Positions 40,972 through 50,589 of a DNA stretch of 64,000 bases are shown one piece after another (positions within the stretch are counted from its first letter, which is position 1; each line of letters begins with the position of its first letter). The position numbers were made by a program, and so were the translations under genes. The stretch comes from Cytophagales bacterium (GTDB taxonomy: Bacteria; Bacteroidota; Bacteroidia; Cytophagales; 172606-1), in the NCBI GenBank assembly GCA_030446715.1, contig JAUJMU010000005.1, forward strand, positions 87,709 to 151,708. The letters are read 5' to 3'. Below the pieces are notes generated by a model. That model had not been told where the DNA came from, made no database searches, and saw nothing but the letters and a program-made list of their open reading frames with translations.

Positions 40972-41370
40972 TTACCTGGGAGATGCAGTGGCAAGTACCA
41001 TTTTGATCTTGAGTTTGGCCCCGACCTGCATAACGTCCACCAGATCCTGAATCGTCAGCGACTGATCGGCTCTGAGTAAAACCGTTGGCTCGGGCATGCT
41101 GGCCACCATTTCGGTGAGGCGCGTTTCCAACTGCTCCCGCACTATTGCTTTATTGTTGATATAGTAACTCTTATCTGCCGTTACCGAAAGAGTAATAATT
41201 TGTTTGCTTACGGCCTGAGCCGATGATGCCCGCGGCAACATGAGTTTGATCACGCTTGGATTGGCAACCGTTGAAATGATGAGGAAAAACAGCAGCAGGA
41301 AGAACATGATATCATTGAGCGCAGAAGTACTGACTTCTGACGCAAAACGACTTTTTCGGCGGATTTTCAT
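40972..41370 (-). CDS. exbD: ExbD/TolR family protein (second cluster)
   Basis: 132 residues. MKIRRKSRFASEVSTSALND precedes the helix IMFFLLLFFLIISTV; the conserved acidic residue is in ALND. The periplasmic part ends QDLVDVMQVGAKLKIKMVLAT. Shorter than the ExbDs of the large operon. It partners the exbB at 41430-42119, 59 bases upstream. Confidence 0.9.
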   Translation of the reverse strand: MKIRRKSRFASEVSTSALNDIMFFLLLFFLIISTVANPSVIKLMLPRASSAQAVSKQIITLSVTADKSYYINNKAIVREQLETRLTEMVASMPEPTVLLRADQSLTIQDLVDVMQVGAKLKIKMVLATASPR

Positions 41371-41429
41371 AAATTTCTGAGAGAAGGGCCCTCACCTGGA
41401 ACGCGGTAAAGGTTTGACTGGGCTCCCGG

Positions 41430-42119
41430 CTATACTTTGGTAGGCTCCTGCAGAATGTCAAGAAATTCGGTTGCAATTACTTCAATCTGAAGCGTGAATT
41501 TGTCAATCAGGATGCTCAGGTAGTGGTACCCGGTATAGGCAATCACCCCCACGATCAGACCGGCGCAACTGGTAATCATTTTTTCGTAAAGACCACCCGC
41601 AATAATGCCAATGCTGATATTATCAGACAGGGAGATATTATAGAAAATTTTGATAATACCGATAATGGTTCCGATAAAGCCGAGCATAGGAGCAATACCG
41701 GCAATCACACCCAGGTATCCAAGATTGTTTTCCATTTTGGCAATCTCCATAGTGCCTGCAGTTTCAATATTGCTTTCAATCTCCTTGATGGGCTTGCCAA
41801 TGCGCATAATCCCGCGTTCCACTACTTTAGCCAGTGCAGAGTTGCTGCTCCGGCACAGCATAAGGGCGGCATTGAAGTCTCCCCGGTAAAGCGAATCCTT
41901 TACATTCCTCATGAACTGGTTATCAATTTTAGTCGCTTTCTTGATGTACAGGTACCTCTCGGTAATCAGATAAATACTGATAAGGGAAAGCAGACCAATC
42001 GGAATCAAAATCACCCCACCCTTTAAGAGCAGATCAACGAAGGAGAGTTCGGATTGACTGGATGCGGTACTCAGCGTATCAAGTGAATCGGCTACAGTCT
42101 GAACGACTTGTAAAAACAT
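41430..42119 (-). CDS. exbB: MotA/TolQ/ExbB proton channel family protein (second cluster)
   Basis: 229 residues with membrane helices near 32-52, 130-155 and 170-195. Motif: NLGYLGVIAGIAPMLGFIGTIIGIIKIFYN and GIIAGGLYEKMITSCAGLIVGVIAY (partly quoted). With the following exbD it may make a TolQR-like or second Ton motor. The first cluster carries the only tonB in view. Confidence 0.92.
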   Translation of the reverse strand: MFLQVVQTVADSLDTLSTASSQSELSFVDLLLKGGVILIPIGLLSLISIYLITERYLYIKKATKIDNQFMRNVKDSLYRGDFNAALMLCRSSNSALAKVVERGIMRIGKPIKEIESNIETAGTMEIAKMENNLGYLGVIAGIAPMLGFIGTIIGIIKIFYNISLSDNISIGIIAGGLYEKMITSCAGLIVGVIAYTGYHYLSILIDKFTLQIEVIATEFLDILQEPTKV

Positions 42120-42280
42120 AAAGATTACCCGGATTATTTATTGCAAAAAAAAGATGAAGGAGAGTTTGAAATGAGCCCCTGAAAAATAAATTAGTATAGG
42201 AATAGAACTAGAGATAAATTGATTTATTGTGAAAGTGAGGGCAAATATCCACCCCTTATCAAAAGCAGTAAATATTTGCT

Positions 42281-43735
42281 TTAAACCCTTTCCTTCCGGT
42301 TGAGAACACTATGCTTTTTGCTGTAGACAAAATAGATCACTACACCGAGCACCATCCATATAATCAGACGCAACCAGGTATCAAAAGGCAGGGAAGCCAT
42401 CATGTAAAGGCAGGTACCCACTCCCAGGGCGGGAATCAGCGGCACAAGCGGCGTTTTGAAGGACCGTGTTGCATGAGGCAGTGTGCGCCGCATGATAATT
42501 ACCCCGATGCATACCAGCACAAAGGCGAAAAGTGTACCGATACTCGTCATTTCGCCTACCACTGTAACAGGTACAAAAGCAGCAAAAAGACTCACAAATA
42601 TCATAAACATCAGGTTAGACTTATACGGCGTGCTGTACTTGGGATGCACTTCGGAAAATACTTTCGGCAGCAAACCATCCTTTGACATGGAGAAAAACAC
42701 CCTTGACTGCCCCATGAGCATGACCAGAATCACCGATGAATATCCGGCAAGGATGGCCATAATAATCAGTTGCTGCAACCACGGATAACCCATTTTCTGA
42801 ATGGCAACGGCCACCGGTGCGGCGCTTCCGGCAAACTCCTTGTAGTTGGCTACACCAGTCATTACGTATGAGAATAACACGTAAAGGATAGTGCACACGA
42901 TCAATGAGCCGAGAATACCGATTGGCATATTGCGCTGCGGATTTTTGGCTTCCTGAGCTGCCGTGGAAACGGCGTCAAAGCCGATGAAGGCGAAAAAAAC
43001 AACGGCGGCTCCCCGGACTACCCCGCTCCAGCCAAACTCACCATAATTGCCGGTGTTCTCCGGAATGTAAGGCGTATAATTGGCCGGGTTGATGTAGTTG
43101 TATCCCAATATGATAAAGACAAGTACCACTGCAACTTTAAGGACCACAATCACCCCGTTGAACATGGCAGATTCCCGGGTGCCTCTGATCAGCAGCAGCG
43201 AAAGCAATATCACGATGAATACGGCTGGCAGATTGATCATGCCAGAGGCTACAGTGCCATCGGCCATTGTTACGGTTTCCCAGGGCGAATGACTGAACGC
43301 CACAGGGATGTGGATATTGTAATAAGCCAGAAACTTGGTCAGATACTGCGACCAGCTGATGGCTACCGTTGCTGCGCCAACTGCGTATTCCAATACAAGG
43401 TCCCACCCGATGATCCACGCCATAAACTCGCCCATGGTAGCATAGGAGTAAGTGTAAGCACTACCGGCAATCGGAATCATCGAGGCAAATTCCGCGTAAC
43501 AAAGTCCGGCGAAGGCACATCCGGTTGCCGCTACCACAAAAGAAATAGTGACAGCCGGTCCGGCATTGTTGGCCGCTGCCAGGCCGGTTAATGAAAACAA
43601 ACCAGCCCCAATGATAGCTCCTATTCCCAGCATGACCAGATTCACTCCACCTAACTGCCTCTTCAGACCTTTTGTATCGGCTGCTTCTTCCTGTAATGAG
43701 GCTAATGACTTGGTTTTAAAAAGTGGGTTGGTCAT
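42281..43735 (-). CDS. APC family amino acid permease
   Basis: 484 residues, twelve or more membrane helices. The APC start motif is GVNLVMLGIGAIIGAGLFSLTGLAA (about 30-54, partly quoted), followed by CYAEFASMIPIAGSAYTYSY and FFAFIGFDAVSTAAQEAKNPQRNMPIGI. The extra C-terminal helices place it in the cationic amino acid transporter (CAT/YfnA-like) branch. Exact substrate cannot be read from sequence. It is a single gene, divergent from the DUF2851 gene. Confidence 0.9.
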   Translation of the reverse strand: MTNPLFKTKSLASLQEEAADTKGLKRQLGGVNLVMLGIGAIIGAGLFSLTGLAAANNAGPAVTISFVVAATGCAFAGLCYAEFASMIPIAGSAYTYSYATMGEFMAWIIGWDLVLEYAVGAATVAISWSQYLTKFLAYYNIHIPVAFSHSPWETVTMADGTVASGMINLPAVFIVILLSLLLIRGTRESAMFNGVIVVLKVAVVLVFIILGYNYINPANYTPYIPENTGNYGEFGWSGVVRGAAVVFFAFIGFDAVSTAAQEAKNPQRNMPIGILGSLIVCTILYVLFSYVMTGVANYKEFAGSAAPVAVAIQKMGYPWLQQLIIMAILAGYSSVILVMLMGQSRVFFSMSKDGLLPKVFSEVHPKYSTPYKSNLMFMIFVSLFAAFVPVTVVGEMTSIGTLFAFVLVCIGVIIMRRTLPHATRSFKTPLVPLIPALGVGTCLYMMASLPFDTWLRLIIWMVLGVVIYFVYSKKHSVLNRKERV

Positions 43736-43886
43736 AAAATGAAGTGGAATTGACGGATAACTTACGGGGTGATTTTAAACCAAAGTCTAATATTAGCAAG
43801 TAAATAAAAAATTAGCAAAATACAGTTCTACTTTTATTCACCCCTCAAGAAGGAAGCATATGGTTCATTTTTACTCTGCCAGCGTC

Positions 43887-45191
43887 ATGCAGGAATCCTT
43901 TATTCAGTTCTTATGGCAATACCAACTCTTTACCAAAAACAACCTGTGTACCGAGGAAGGGCAGCCATTAAGGATCATCCGCACCGGCAGACTCAACACC
44001 GACGCTGGCCCCGACTTCAGCGAAGCCCGGATCATGATCGGCGACGTGGAATGGTCCGGACAAGTGGAAATCCACATCAAAGGCTCCGACTGGCTGCAGC
44101 ACCGCCACCAGCAAAATGCTGTGTATGACACGGTAATCCTGCACGTGGTATGGCAACATGATACGCCGGTTTACCGCACCAATGGCACACTCATTCCCAC
44201 TTTGTGCCTTCAGCCTTACACCCATGCCAGCACTCTTGACCGGTATCAGTTGCTGACTACCAATACCGCTTTGATTCCCTGCGCGGGCCAGTTTGATCAG
44301 GTTCCCGATCTATACCGGCGGCAGGCGCTGGATCAGGCCGTCATGCAGCGTTTGCAAAACAAATCCCGAATGGTGCTCCAGTTACTGCACGCCAACCGGA
44401 GTGACTGGGAAGAAACTACCTACCAGTTGCTGGCCCAGAATCTGGGCATGAAAACCAATGCCCCGCCTTTCCTGCGCCTTGCCAGGGCAACCCCGCTGAA
44501 GCTTTTGCGCAGGCACGGCGATTCGCTGGTACAGATGGAGGCTTTACTTTTCGGACAGGCCGGACTGCTGGAGGGTCAATTCAGCGATGCCTATCCCAAT
44601 GAACTGAAGCAGGAGTATCAGTTTCTCTGCCATAAATACCAACTCGAAACTTTGCGGCTGAACAACACAGAGTGGAAGTGGGCAAAACTCCGTCCGGGCA
44701 ACTTTCCGGAAATCCGGATTGCGCAGCTGGCTGCCCTGGTACATGCACAGAAGTCTCTTTTCTCCTGTTTTTCATCAGTTGAACCGGAGGCTGAAAAAAA
44801 TATGCTTTCCGATTGTGTAGCCTCACCGTACTGGACCACGCATTACCGGTTTGATAAGCTTTCGGGCGACATTCACGCCCGGCTGGGCGATATCAGCCGG
44901 GAGAATATTATCATCAATACCAAAGTTCTGCTGCTGGCTGCCTGGGCGGAAGCGAAAGATGAAGATGCCTATTATCACCACGCCGTACGGCTGCTGGAGG
45001 GCCTGCCAGCTGAGGATAACAAGATCACCCGCAAATGGCGGTTGCTGGGACTGGCTGCTACCAATGCCTTTGACTCTCAGGGATGCATAGAACTTTTTAA
45101 CCATTTCTGCTCTGAAAGGCAATGTCTGCGCTGCCCGGTTGGGTTTTTCCTGCTGAAAAACTCCCGGCAACCCCATCCGATCCAGACGTAA
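43887..45191 (+). CDS. DUF2851 family protein
   Basis: 434 residues from the ATG at 43887 (MQESFIQFLWQYQLFTKNNL, the family's typical start; a longer frame reaches 43860). Motifs: GRLNTDAGPDFSEARIMIGD, WSGQVEIHIKGSDWLQH and YDTVILHVVWQHD, which read as a nuclease-like beta core. The C-terminus has clustered cysteines (FCSERQCLRCPVGFFLL), perhaps a metal site. Biochemical role not known to me. The C-terminal region is convergent with the large outer-membrane gene. Confidence 0.88.
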   Translation: MQESFIQFLWQYQLFTKNNLCTEEGQPLRIIRTGRLNTDAGPDFSEARIMIGDVEWSGQVEIHIKGSDWLQHRHQQNAVYDTVILHVVWQHDTPVYRTNGTLIPTLCLQPYTHASTLDRYQLLTTNTALIPCAGQFDQVPDLYRRQALDQAVMQRLQNKSRMVLQLLHANRSDWEETTYQLLAQNLGMKTNAPPFLRLARATPLKLLRRHGDSLVQMEALLFGQAGLLEGQFSDAYPNELKQEYQFLCHKYQLETLRLNNTEWKWAKLRPGNFPEIRIAQLAALVHAQKSLFSCFSSVEPEAEKNMLSDCVASPYWTTHYRFDKLSGDIHARLGDISRENIIINTKVLLLAAWAEAKDEDAYYHHAVRLLEGLPAEDNKITRKWRLLGLAATNAFDSQGCIELFNHFCSERQCLRCPVGFFLLKNSRQPHPIQT

Positions 45192-45298
45192 GCCCGCGGC
45201 TTTTAGTGAATACTAAAACCGGCAGCAAAGAAAAGCAGCAAGGCCCCAAGACCCTGCTGCTGTATATCCGTTGCCTCTTATTCCGCTTCTGCCGTAAC

Positions 45299-48200
45299 CT
45301 AAAAATCGTAGCCCAGCGTCAGGTAGTACTTGGGTGAATTGATCACATAATCCTCCATGCCCCATGCTACATCAAACTTGACGTAGTAGCCCAGAAGCAG
45401 GGTGCGTGCTCCTACCCCGTAACCTGCCAGAAACGGATTCTTGAAATTGGTGACTGTCGCCCGGAAAGGATTGTTCTGCCCGCCGACAATGACGGTGTTC
45501 AGACTGTTCTGACGGCTCAAAGGCCCTTTCCCGGTCCAGGCGGCCCCTATATCCGTGAATCCGACAAATTGAAAATTCTTAAAGAAATTGGAAGTGATTG
45601 GTCCCCGGTAGAAGTATTTTACAATCGGGAAGCGAACCTCGGCATTCAGCAAAAGGAAGGTGTTGCCCGACAATTTATTGAAGTTAAACCCGCGGAGGTT
45701 GGTCACGAATTCATTGAAGAGAATATTGCGGTTGTCAAAGTTTGGCGTTACCGTAAGCGGATCACCGGGCCGGCGGTCTCTTCCCGGGAAGATCCAGTTA
45801 TCCATACCACCCAGCATGTAGCTTTTGCGGCTCCGCCCGCCGAAGTTGCCGAAAGCAAGACGGGAAGCAAAGATGATGTCGCGGTGAATCTTCTTGTAGT
45901 TGCGGATATCAACGTTGAAATTGTTGAAGCTTTGGTCAGCATCGTCGAGGCCAAGGTAGTTTTCGTACCGGATCTTGATCCGGGTTCCCTCGATCATATT
46001 GAGTCCGTTGATATTGGTATTATCAAAAACATACTCTGCCCGCAAGCCACCGTAATTCGAGGCCTGAATCGGCTGGGCCAGCGAAGTAGTGCTGAAACCG
46101 GTTTCGGCATACCGGGTAAACATAACCGTAGGTGCAAGCGTAATCCGGCTTGCCACCGAAAGCGGATAAGAAATCAGGGGCTGGATCCGGTACAGGTTGT
46201 AGCGCTGCACAAAACCTTCGCTCTGCAGGCGGTTGAAGTGGAAAGTCTTTTTGTCAAAACGTATGCCCAGATCCAGCCGCTTTTTAAGGTACTGGTACTC
46301 TCCGAAAAAGTTACTGCTCTGAAAATCCAGAAAACCCAGCAGGCCACCGTTGATCCGGTGATTTTCCAGGGCATCATTCATGGAAAGATTAAACAGGATA
46401 CCCAGACCGCGCAGTGGATCAACCAGTGCCGTAGAGACTATGTTGTTTGTAGAAAAACGGCTTTCGTAGTTGAATGGCCCGTTGATCGGGATAGCTGAAG
46501 GGCGTCTGCTGCCGGCGGCTCCCTGCTGCGGGGAAGTACCGGTCTGGCCTCTTCCCTGAGCAGCCACTTCGGGCTGCCTTGGCCGCGATCCGGCATCAAA
46601 CTGATAGTTGTCTGTATCTACTTCCCCCTCTCTCAGTACCAATTGGCTGGCCGGCGCTGCAACCGTGCTGTCTCCGCGTCCGGTGGTTGCATTGCCCGGC
46701 AGTTGCCCCTGATTGTCGAAGGTGGTTTCACCGCGTTCTTCCAGTAATTTGCTGCGCCGGGTGAATACACTGGCTGTATTGCCGGAAAACGGGAACCGGC
46801 GTTTGTAGCCAATGTACCGGCGCCGGTTGTTCATGGTCAGAAAGGCAAGGCTGCTGTCGGCTACATTCACGTCGTAGGCATCTATGTTCTGACGGAAATT
46901 ACTCACCTGCCGGCTGGTGCCGGTACCAAGATCGTAGTGGTACAGTTGCCGGATTCCGGTAACATCATCGAGATAGTACAGGGTATTTTCTCCGCCGGTT
47001 TCGGCCTGCAGTGCATTGCCCGCCGATTTAAGGATTCTGCGGGGTGCTTTATCAGTCTGGGAAGGATCGTAGAGATACAGATCAAAGTTATTGGCCACTG
47101 AAGTAAGGGATGGCTTGTCAGCGGGATTCAATGAATCGGCAATCCGGTTGGAACTGAATACTACCGTCCGGTTGGAACCCGGCAGAAACTTCGGGTACAG
47201 ATCATCAAATATATCACTGGTGATGGCTGAAATGGCACCCCTGCCGATTTCGTAATAGAACAGGTCACTCTTGCCATTGCGGCTCGCACTGAGCACCAGC
47301 GTTTTGCCGTCTTCGGACACGTCAAAGCTTTTCACCTGATCCAGATTACCCAGTGGCTTGCGGGCTATCCTCCGCCTGAACGTCTTGTTCAGATCATAGG
47401 TACTGAGCATGTATTTTCCCTCGCTGACGTGTATCACCATCAACTGGTTGTTGTTGCGCCAGTTAATCAGGGGAACCTCAGGGTCAAAACGCTGATTGAT
47501 CACCTTATAACCGCCCGACATCACCCATTTGCTCTGCCTGCCGGTGGTGCTCCGGGCGTAAAGCTTGTACTTGCCGCCCTTGTTTTCCGAATAGGCAATG
47601 CTCTTTCCATTGGGACTGAATTTTACCTGATTGTACAGAAAACGGTTGCGGTTGTTTTTCCGGGCTTTAAAATCTTCGTCAGGCATTGCGTAGGCGCCAA
47701 TCACGGGTGCATTCAGCGTTGAGTAAAAACTCTTCCATTCCGACAGAAAACGGGAGTAGGGAATGCCCAAGGTGCTGCCGATGCTGTTCTCCTCGTTACG
47801 GATGATCCGCGTGAGGTTAAGAATATTGGAAATATTGGCCCGGCCGTACCGCTCAGCGATAAAGTTCCAGATGGAATGACCGATAACGGTGGCATCCTGA
47901 CCGGATAGTACTGCCGGCCGGCGCAGGTTCTTGTTGACTACGGCGTCGCGCACATAGTTGTCCATTTCGAGGCTCCACCCTTCGGCTACGTACGCCGCTG
48001 CTCCTGACACAAACCAATCGGGCAGGGTGAGCAGATAAGCACTTTGCACCATATCCTTCAGGCTACCGCCAAACATCATCTCCACCAGCATCACCTGGGC
48101 AACGCCGGTAGACAGCTCACGCTTGAAATCCGCAGCATTGCCGGTGTAGGGTATTTCTACCTGCGACTTGATGAAGTTGGTTTGCCCCCCGATCAGAATT

Positions 48201-48535
48201 GCGTTTTCATTGTGCAGACCTACGTTGCTCTGCTGCAGATCAGCAATGGAATTGTAAATAAATACCTTGGTTTTGGAGTATGGCGTGTAGCCAAGCAGGT
48301 CAGCAATACGGTCATAATCGCTTTCGGCAAACCGGGCAGCGAGATGAGCAATTTCGGTGCCTTCCTGGTAAAAATGAATTTCAAAATTAGGCGTACTGAT
48401 GCGCTTCCAGTCGAAGTCCTTATACTGAATCCGGTTTTTGCCGAAGGTTTCAAGGGCCGTCTGGGCACCACAGGGCCCCGACAGATATAAGAAGCTGAAA
48501 AATATTGCTATACAGCGTAAAGAAGAGGCAGACAT
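45299..48535 (-). CDS. Exported propeller/outer-membrane barrel protein with inactive peptidase-like domain
   Basis: 1078 residues; signal peptide MSASSLRCIAIFFSFLYLSG. Plan as in the gene at 6453-9392: an N-terminal MA-peptidase-like domain, a propeller (VKFSPNGKSIAYSEN, FDVSEDGKTLVLSAS), a Gly/Gln-rich linker (about 610-680) and a barrel ending in YLTLGYDF. At the expected zinc site RELST (139-143) replaces HExxH, and WFVSGAAAYVAEG replaces the WExxE-type helix, so the domain should not be a protease. It lies 17 bases after the FAD oxidoreductase gene, same strand. Confidence 0.75.
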   Translation of the reverse strand: MSASSLRCIAIFFSFLYLSGPCGAQTALETFGKNRIQYKDFDWKRISTPNFEIHFYQEGTEIAHLAARFAESDYDRIADLLGYTPYSKTKVFIYNSIADLQQSNVGLHNENAILIGGQTNFIKSQVEIPYTGNAADFKRELSTGVAQVMLVEMMFGGSLKDMVQSAYLLTLPDWFVSGAAAYVAEGWSLEMDNYVRDAVVNKNLRRPAVLSGQDATVIGHSIWNFIAERYGRANISNILNLTRIIRNEENSIGSTLGIPYSRFLSEWKSFYSTLNAPVIGAYAMPDEDFKARKNNRNRFLYNQVKFSPNGKSIAYSENKGGKYKLYARSTTGRQSKWVMSGGYKVINQRFDPEVPLINWRNNNQLMVIHVSEGKYMLSTYDLNKTFRRRIARKPLGNLDQVKSFDVSEDGKTLVLSASRNGKSDLFYYEIGRGAISAITSDIFDDLYPKFLPGSNRTVVFSSNRIADSLNPADKPSLTSVANNFDLYLYDPSQTDKAPRRILKSAGNALQAETGGENTLYYLDDVTGIRQLYHYDLGTGTSRQVSNFRQNIDAYDVNVADSSLAFLTMNNRRRYIGYKRRFPFSGNTASVFTRRSKLLEERGETTFDNQGQLPGNATTGRGDSTVAAPASQLVLREGEVDTDNYQFDAGSRPRQPEVAAQGRGQTGTSPQQGAAGSRRPSAIPINGPFNYESRFSTNNIVSTALVDPLRGLGILFNLSMNDALENHRINGGLLGFLDFQSSNFFGEYQYLKKRLDLGIRFDKKTFHFNRLQSEGFVQRYNLYRIQPLISYPLSVASRITLAPTVMFTRYAETGFSTTSLAQPIQASNYGGLRAEYVFDNTNINGLNMIEGTRIKIRYENYLGLDDADQSFNNFNVDIRNYKKIHRDIIFASRLAFGNFGGRSRKSYMLGGMDNWIFPGRDRRPGDPLTVTPNFDNRNILFNEFVTNLRGFNFNKLSGNTFLLLNAEVRFPIVKYFYRGPITSNFFKNFQFVGFTDIGAAWTGKGPLSRQNSLNTVIVGGQNNPFRATVTNFKNPFLAGYGVGARTLLLGYYVKFDVAWGMEDYVINSPKYYLTLGYDF

Positions 48536-48552
48536 AGCGTAAGCGGAAAGTT

Positions 48553-49617
48553 CTATTCAGACAAGTAATATAACGAATTAAATCGGCCAACATATACTTC
48601 AGAATCCAATTCTTTGTCGTGGATCAGATGGTCGGCAAACTGCTGCGCATAATAAGGGGCAAGCGAAACCCCCTTGGTACCTAAGCCGTTAAACACGGCC
48701 AGTTGAGGAATCTGAGGGTGCATTCCGATAAATGGTCTCCGGTCACTGGTGGCTGGCCGTATCCCTGCCTTGTGGTCCAGTATATCAAACGGGACACGTA
48801 ATATATGCTTCAAACGTGTAATTAATTCGTTTTGTGCTGTCTGGGTAGGCTCCCAGGCCAGATTTTTCCATTCGTAAGTAGCTCCTGCCCGGTATCTGTC
48901 CCCTTCCGGTAAGGGCATGACAAACATGTGCTGGTTGATAATGTGCCTCATTTCCACTCCGGGTATCCGGATGGTGAGCAGTTCTCCCTTTACCGGCCGG
49001 AACGGCAACCAGCTGAACCATGGGTTGTGGCTGCCCGTGGGACCTTCGCAGAAAATGATCTTCCGGGCCGAAATGCCGTTCCAGCTTACCTGATCATGGG
49101 CAATTTCCAGCTGGTCGTGCCCGAACAGCCCTGGTTGCCATGCGCCTTTGGCCTGTAGCCAATTTTGAAGTGCTTCCAGCAGCACCGGAATATTCACATA
49201 CCCGGACTCTGTGATCTCCAGACCTCCCAGCGGCTGGTTGATATATGCTCCGTATAACCGCTCCGGAATCCGGATGAACCGGCTGTATTCAGGTAAAGCA
49301 GTTCTGGCCAGCCAGGTATTCTGCTCTTCCACTGAGGTAAAAAGCCGGTACACCGGCATATTGTGGAAGAAATCTGCCCCCAGTACTGCTTCCATCTTCC
49401 GGTAAAAGGGAGTCAGAAAACTGAATAGCACGTCCGCCTGCCACGTTTTGGACAAACGCTTTCCCGTAACCGGGTTTACGATTCCTGCAGCTACCTGAGA
49501 AGCAGCGGGCAAAGCTGCGTTGCCCACAACCATTACCCTGCATCCATGACTGATCAGTGTATAGGCCAGCACAGAACCCGCTATTCCGTTTCCAATCACT
49601 ATATAATCAGCTTTCAT
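48553..49617 (-). CDS. FAD-dependent oxidoreductase (DAO family)
   Basis: 354 residues. N-terminal Rossmann dinucleotide motif YIVIGNGIAGSVLAYTLISHG; AAGIVNPVTGKRLSKTW follows. The C-terminal FAD part is GIRPATSDRRPFIGMHP and FNGLGTKGVSLAPYYAQQFA. This layout is that of the D-amino acid oxidase/glycine oxidase superfamily, which also includes the MnmC oxidase domain; the substrate is unknown. It starts the two-gene unit with the outer-membrane protein downstream. Confidence 0.85.
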   Translation of the reverse strand: MKADYIVIGNGIAGSVLAYTLISHGCRVMVVGNAALPAASQVAAGIVNPVTGKRLSKTWQADVLFSFLTPFYRKMEAVLGADFFHNMPVYRLFTSVEEQNTWLARTALPEYSRFIRIPERLYGAYINQPLGGLEITESGYVNIPVLLEALQNWLQAKGAWQPGLFGHDQLEIAHDQVSWNGISARKIIFCEGPTGSHNPWFSWLPFRPVKGELLTIRIPGVEMRHIINQHMFVMPLPEGDRYRAGATYEWKNLAWEPTQTAQNELITRLKHILRVPFDILDHKAGIRPATSDRRPFIGMHPQIPQLAVFNGLGTKGVSLAPYYAQQFADHLIHDKELDSEVYVGRFNSLYYLSE

Positions 49618-49790
49618 ATATTATTCTGATGCGGGTATACTTGGGCAATTATAAAAGCAGCCTGATTAAATCAAAGCTGGCTCAGATGGACCGGCAGAGC
49701 GTAGTGGATGCCATTAGCAAACTTTCTCTCCTGCAGGTCCGTATAGAAACGTACGTAATAACCCTATGTTTAATTGAAATTGACTTAGTT

Positions 49791-50423
49791 ATGAAAAAGA
49801 TACTAATAAATGGAATGCTTGCAGCAACCTTCTGTTTCTGCATGGCCTCCTGTGATACCTCAAACCAGCAAACAGATAGTACTGAGATAGCCGAAGAGCG
49901 GAACGAAGAGCGGCTGCCATCTGATAACGCCCAGGACGATGCTGAATTTATGGTAAGAGCGGCCAGTGGTGGCATGCTGGAAGTAGAACTGGGCCGCATG
50001 GCTCAGCAGAAGGCAGGCAGCCCACGGGTAAAGGAATTTGCCAATATGATGGTAAATGACCACTCCAGGGCAAATGAAGAACTCAAAGCGCTGGCTGCCA
50101 GAAAAAACATTGTTTTGCCTTCTACGCCGGGAGATGAAGCTCAGGAACATATCAGTGAGTTGACTAAATACTCCGGTGCCGAATTTGACAAAGAGTACAT
50201 GAACCTGATGACCAAAGACCATCAGGAAGACATCAGCCTGTTCGAAAAAGCAGCTGAAGACTCCAAAGATCGGGAAGTGAAGGCTTTTGCTGCCAAAACC
50301 TTACCAGTGCTGAGAAACCATCACCAGATGGCCGAACAACTGGAAGACGTAACTTCTGACGTAAATACCCGTGCCGATAACCGCAATCCGGCTGCTACCG
50401 GCACGGTTGGTGCCCGCAGGTAA
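49791..50423 (+). CDS. DUF4142 family lipoprotein
   Basis: 210 residues from the ATG at 49791. The start MKKILINGMLAATFCFCMASC ends in a lipobox (MASC; partly quoted). The rest is the helical DUF4142 domain: DDAEFMVRAASGGMLEVELGRMAQQ, KEFANMMVNDHSRANEELKALAA and FDKEYMNLMTKDHQEDISLFEKAAED (partly quoted). Such proteins resemble ferritin-like four-helix bundles and are often stress-linked. An in-frame extension to 49557 overlaps the divergent FAD gene and is rejected. Confidence 0.88.
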   Translation: MKKILINGMLAATFCFCMASCDTSNQQTDSTEIAEERNEERLPSDNAQDDAEFMVRAASGGMLEVELGRMAQQKAGSPRVKEFANMMVNDHSRANEELKALAARKNIVLPSTPGDEAQEHISELTKYSGAEFDKEYMNLMTKDHQEDISLFEKAAEDSKDREVKAFAAKTLPVLRNHHQMAEQLEDVTSDVNTRADNRNPAATGTVGARR

Positions 50424-50452
50424 AAGTACCCGTCCTTTGTTGATTCCTTATC

Positions 50453-50482
50453 CTCCCGCTGCCAGGCATCGGGAGTTTTTTT
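50453..50482 (+). terminator. Terminator after the DUF4142 gene
   Basis: CTCCCG/CGGGAG stem (50453-50458 with 50470-50475), 11-base loop, seven T. Confidence 0.75.
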
Positions 50483-50589
50483 GTCAGCTCATCGTTCAGT
50501 AAAAATTACCTTCTGAAATTGGCCGGGTTTTTGGTTTGTTTTCAAGAGTGATGCTGTCGCATTTTTGCAGCTTACTCTCTACAGGCAAT

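Noticed and set aside
42281-43735. Permease as the ethanolamine transporter for eutB
   Set aside because: The sequence fits the cationic amino acid transporter branch and lies 31 kb away from eutB.
45569-46498. 309-residue plus-strand frame
   Set aside because: It lies wholly antisense to the large outer-membrane gene and looks like a shadow of its codon bias.
49557-49790. Longer DUF4142 start
   Set aside because: It would overlap the divergent FAD gene and hide the lipoprotein signal.
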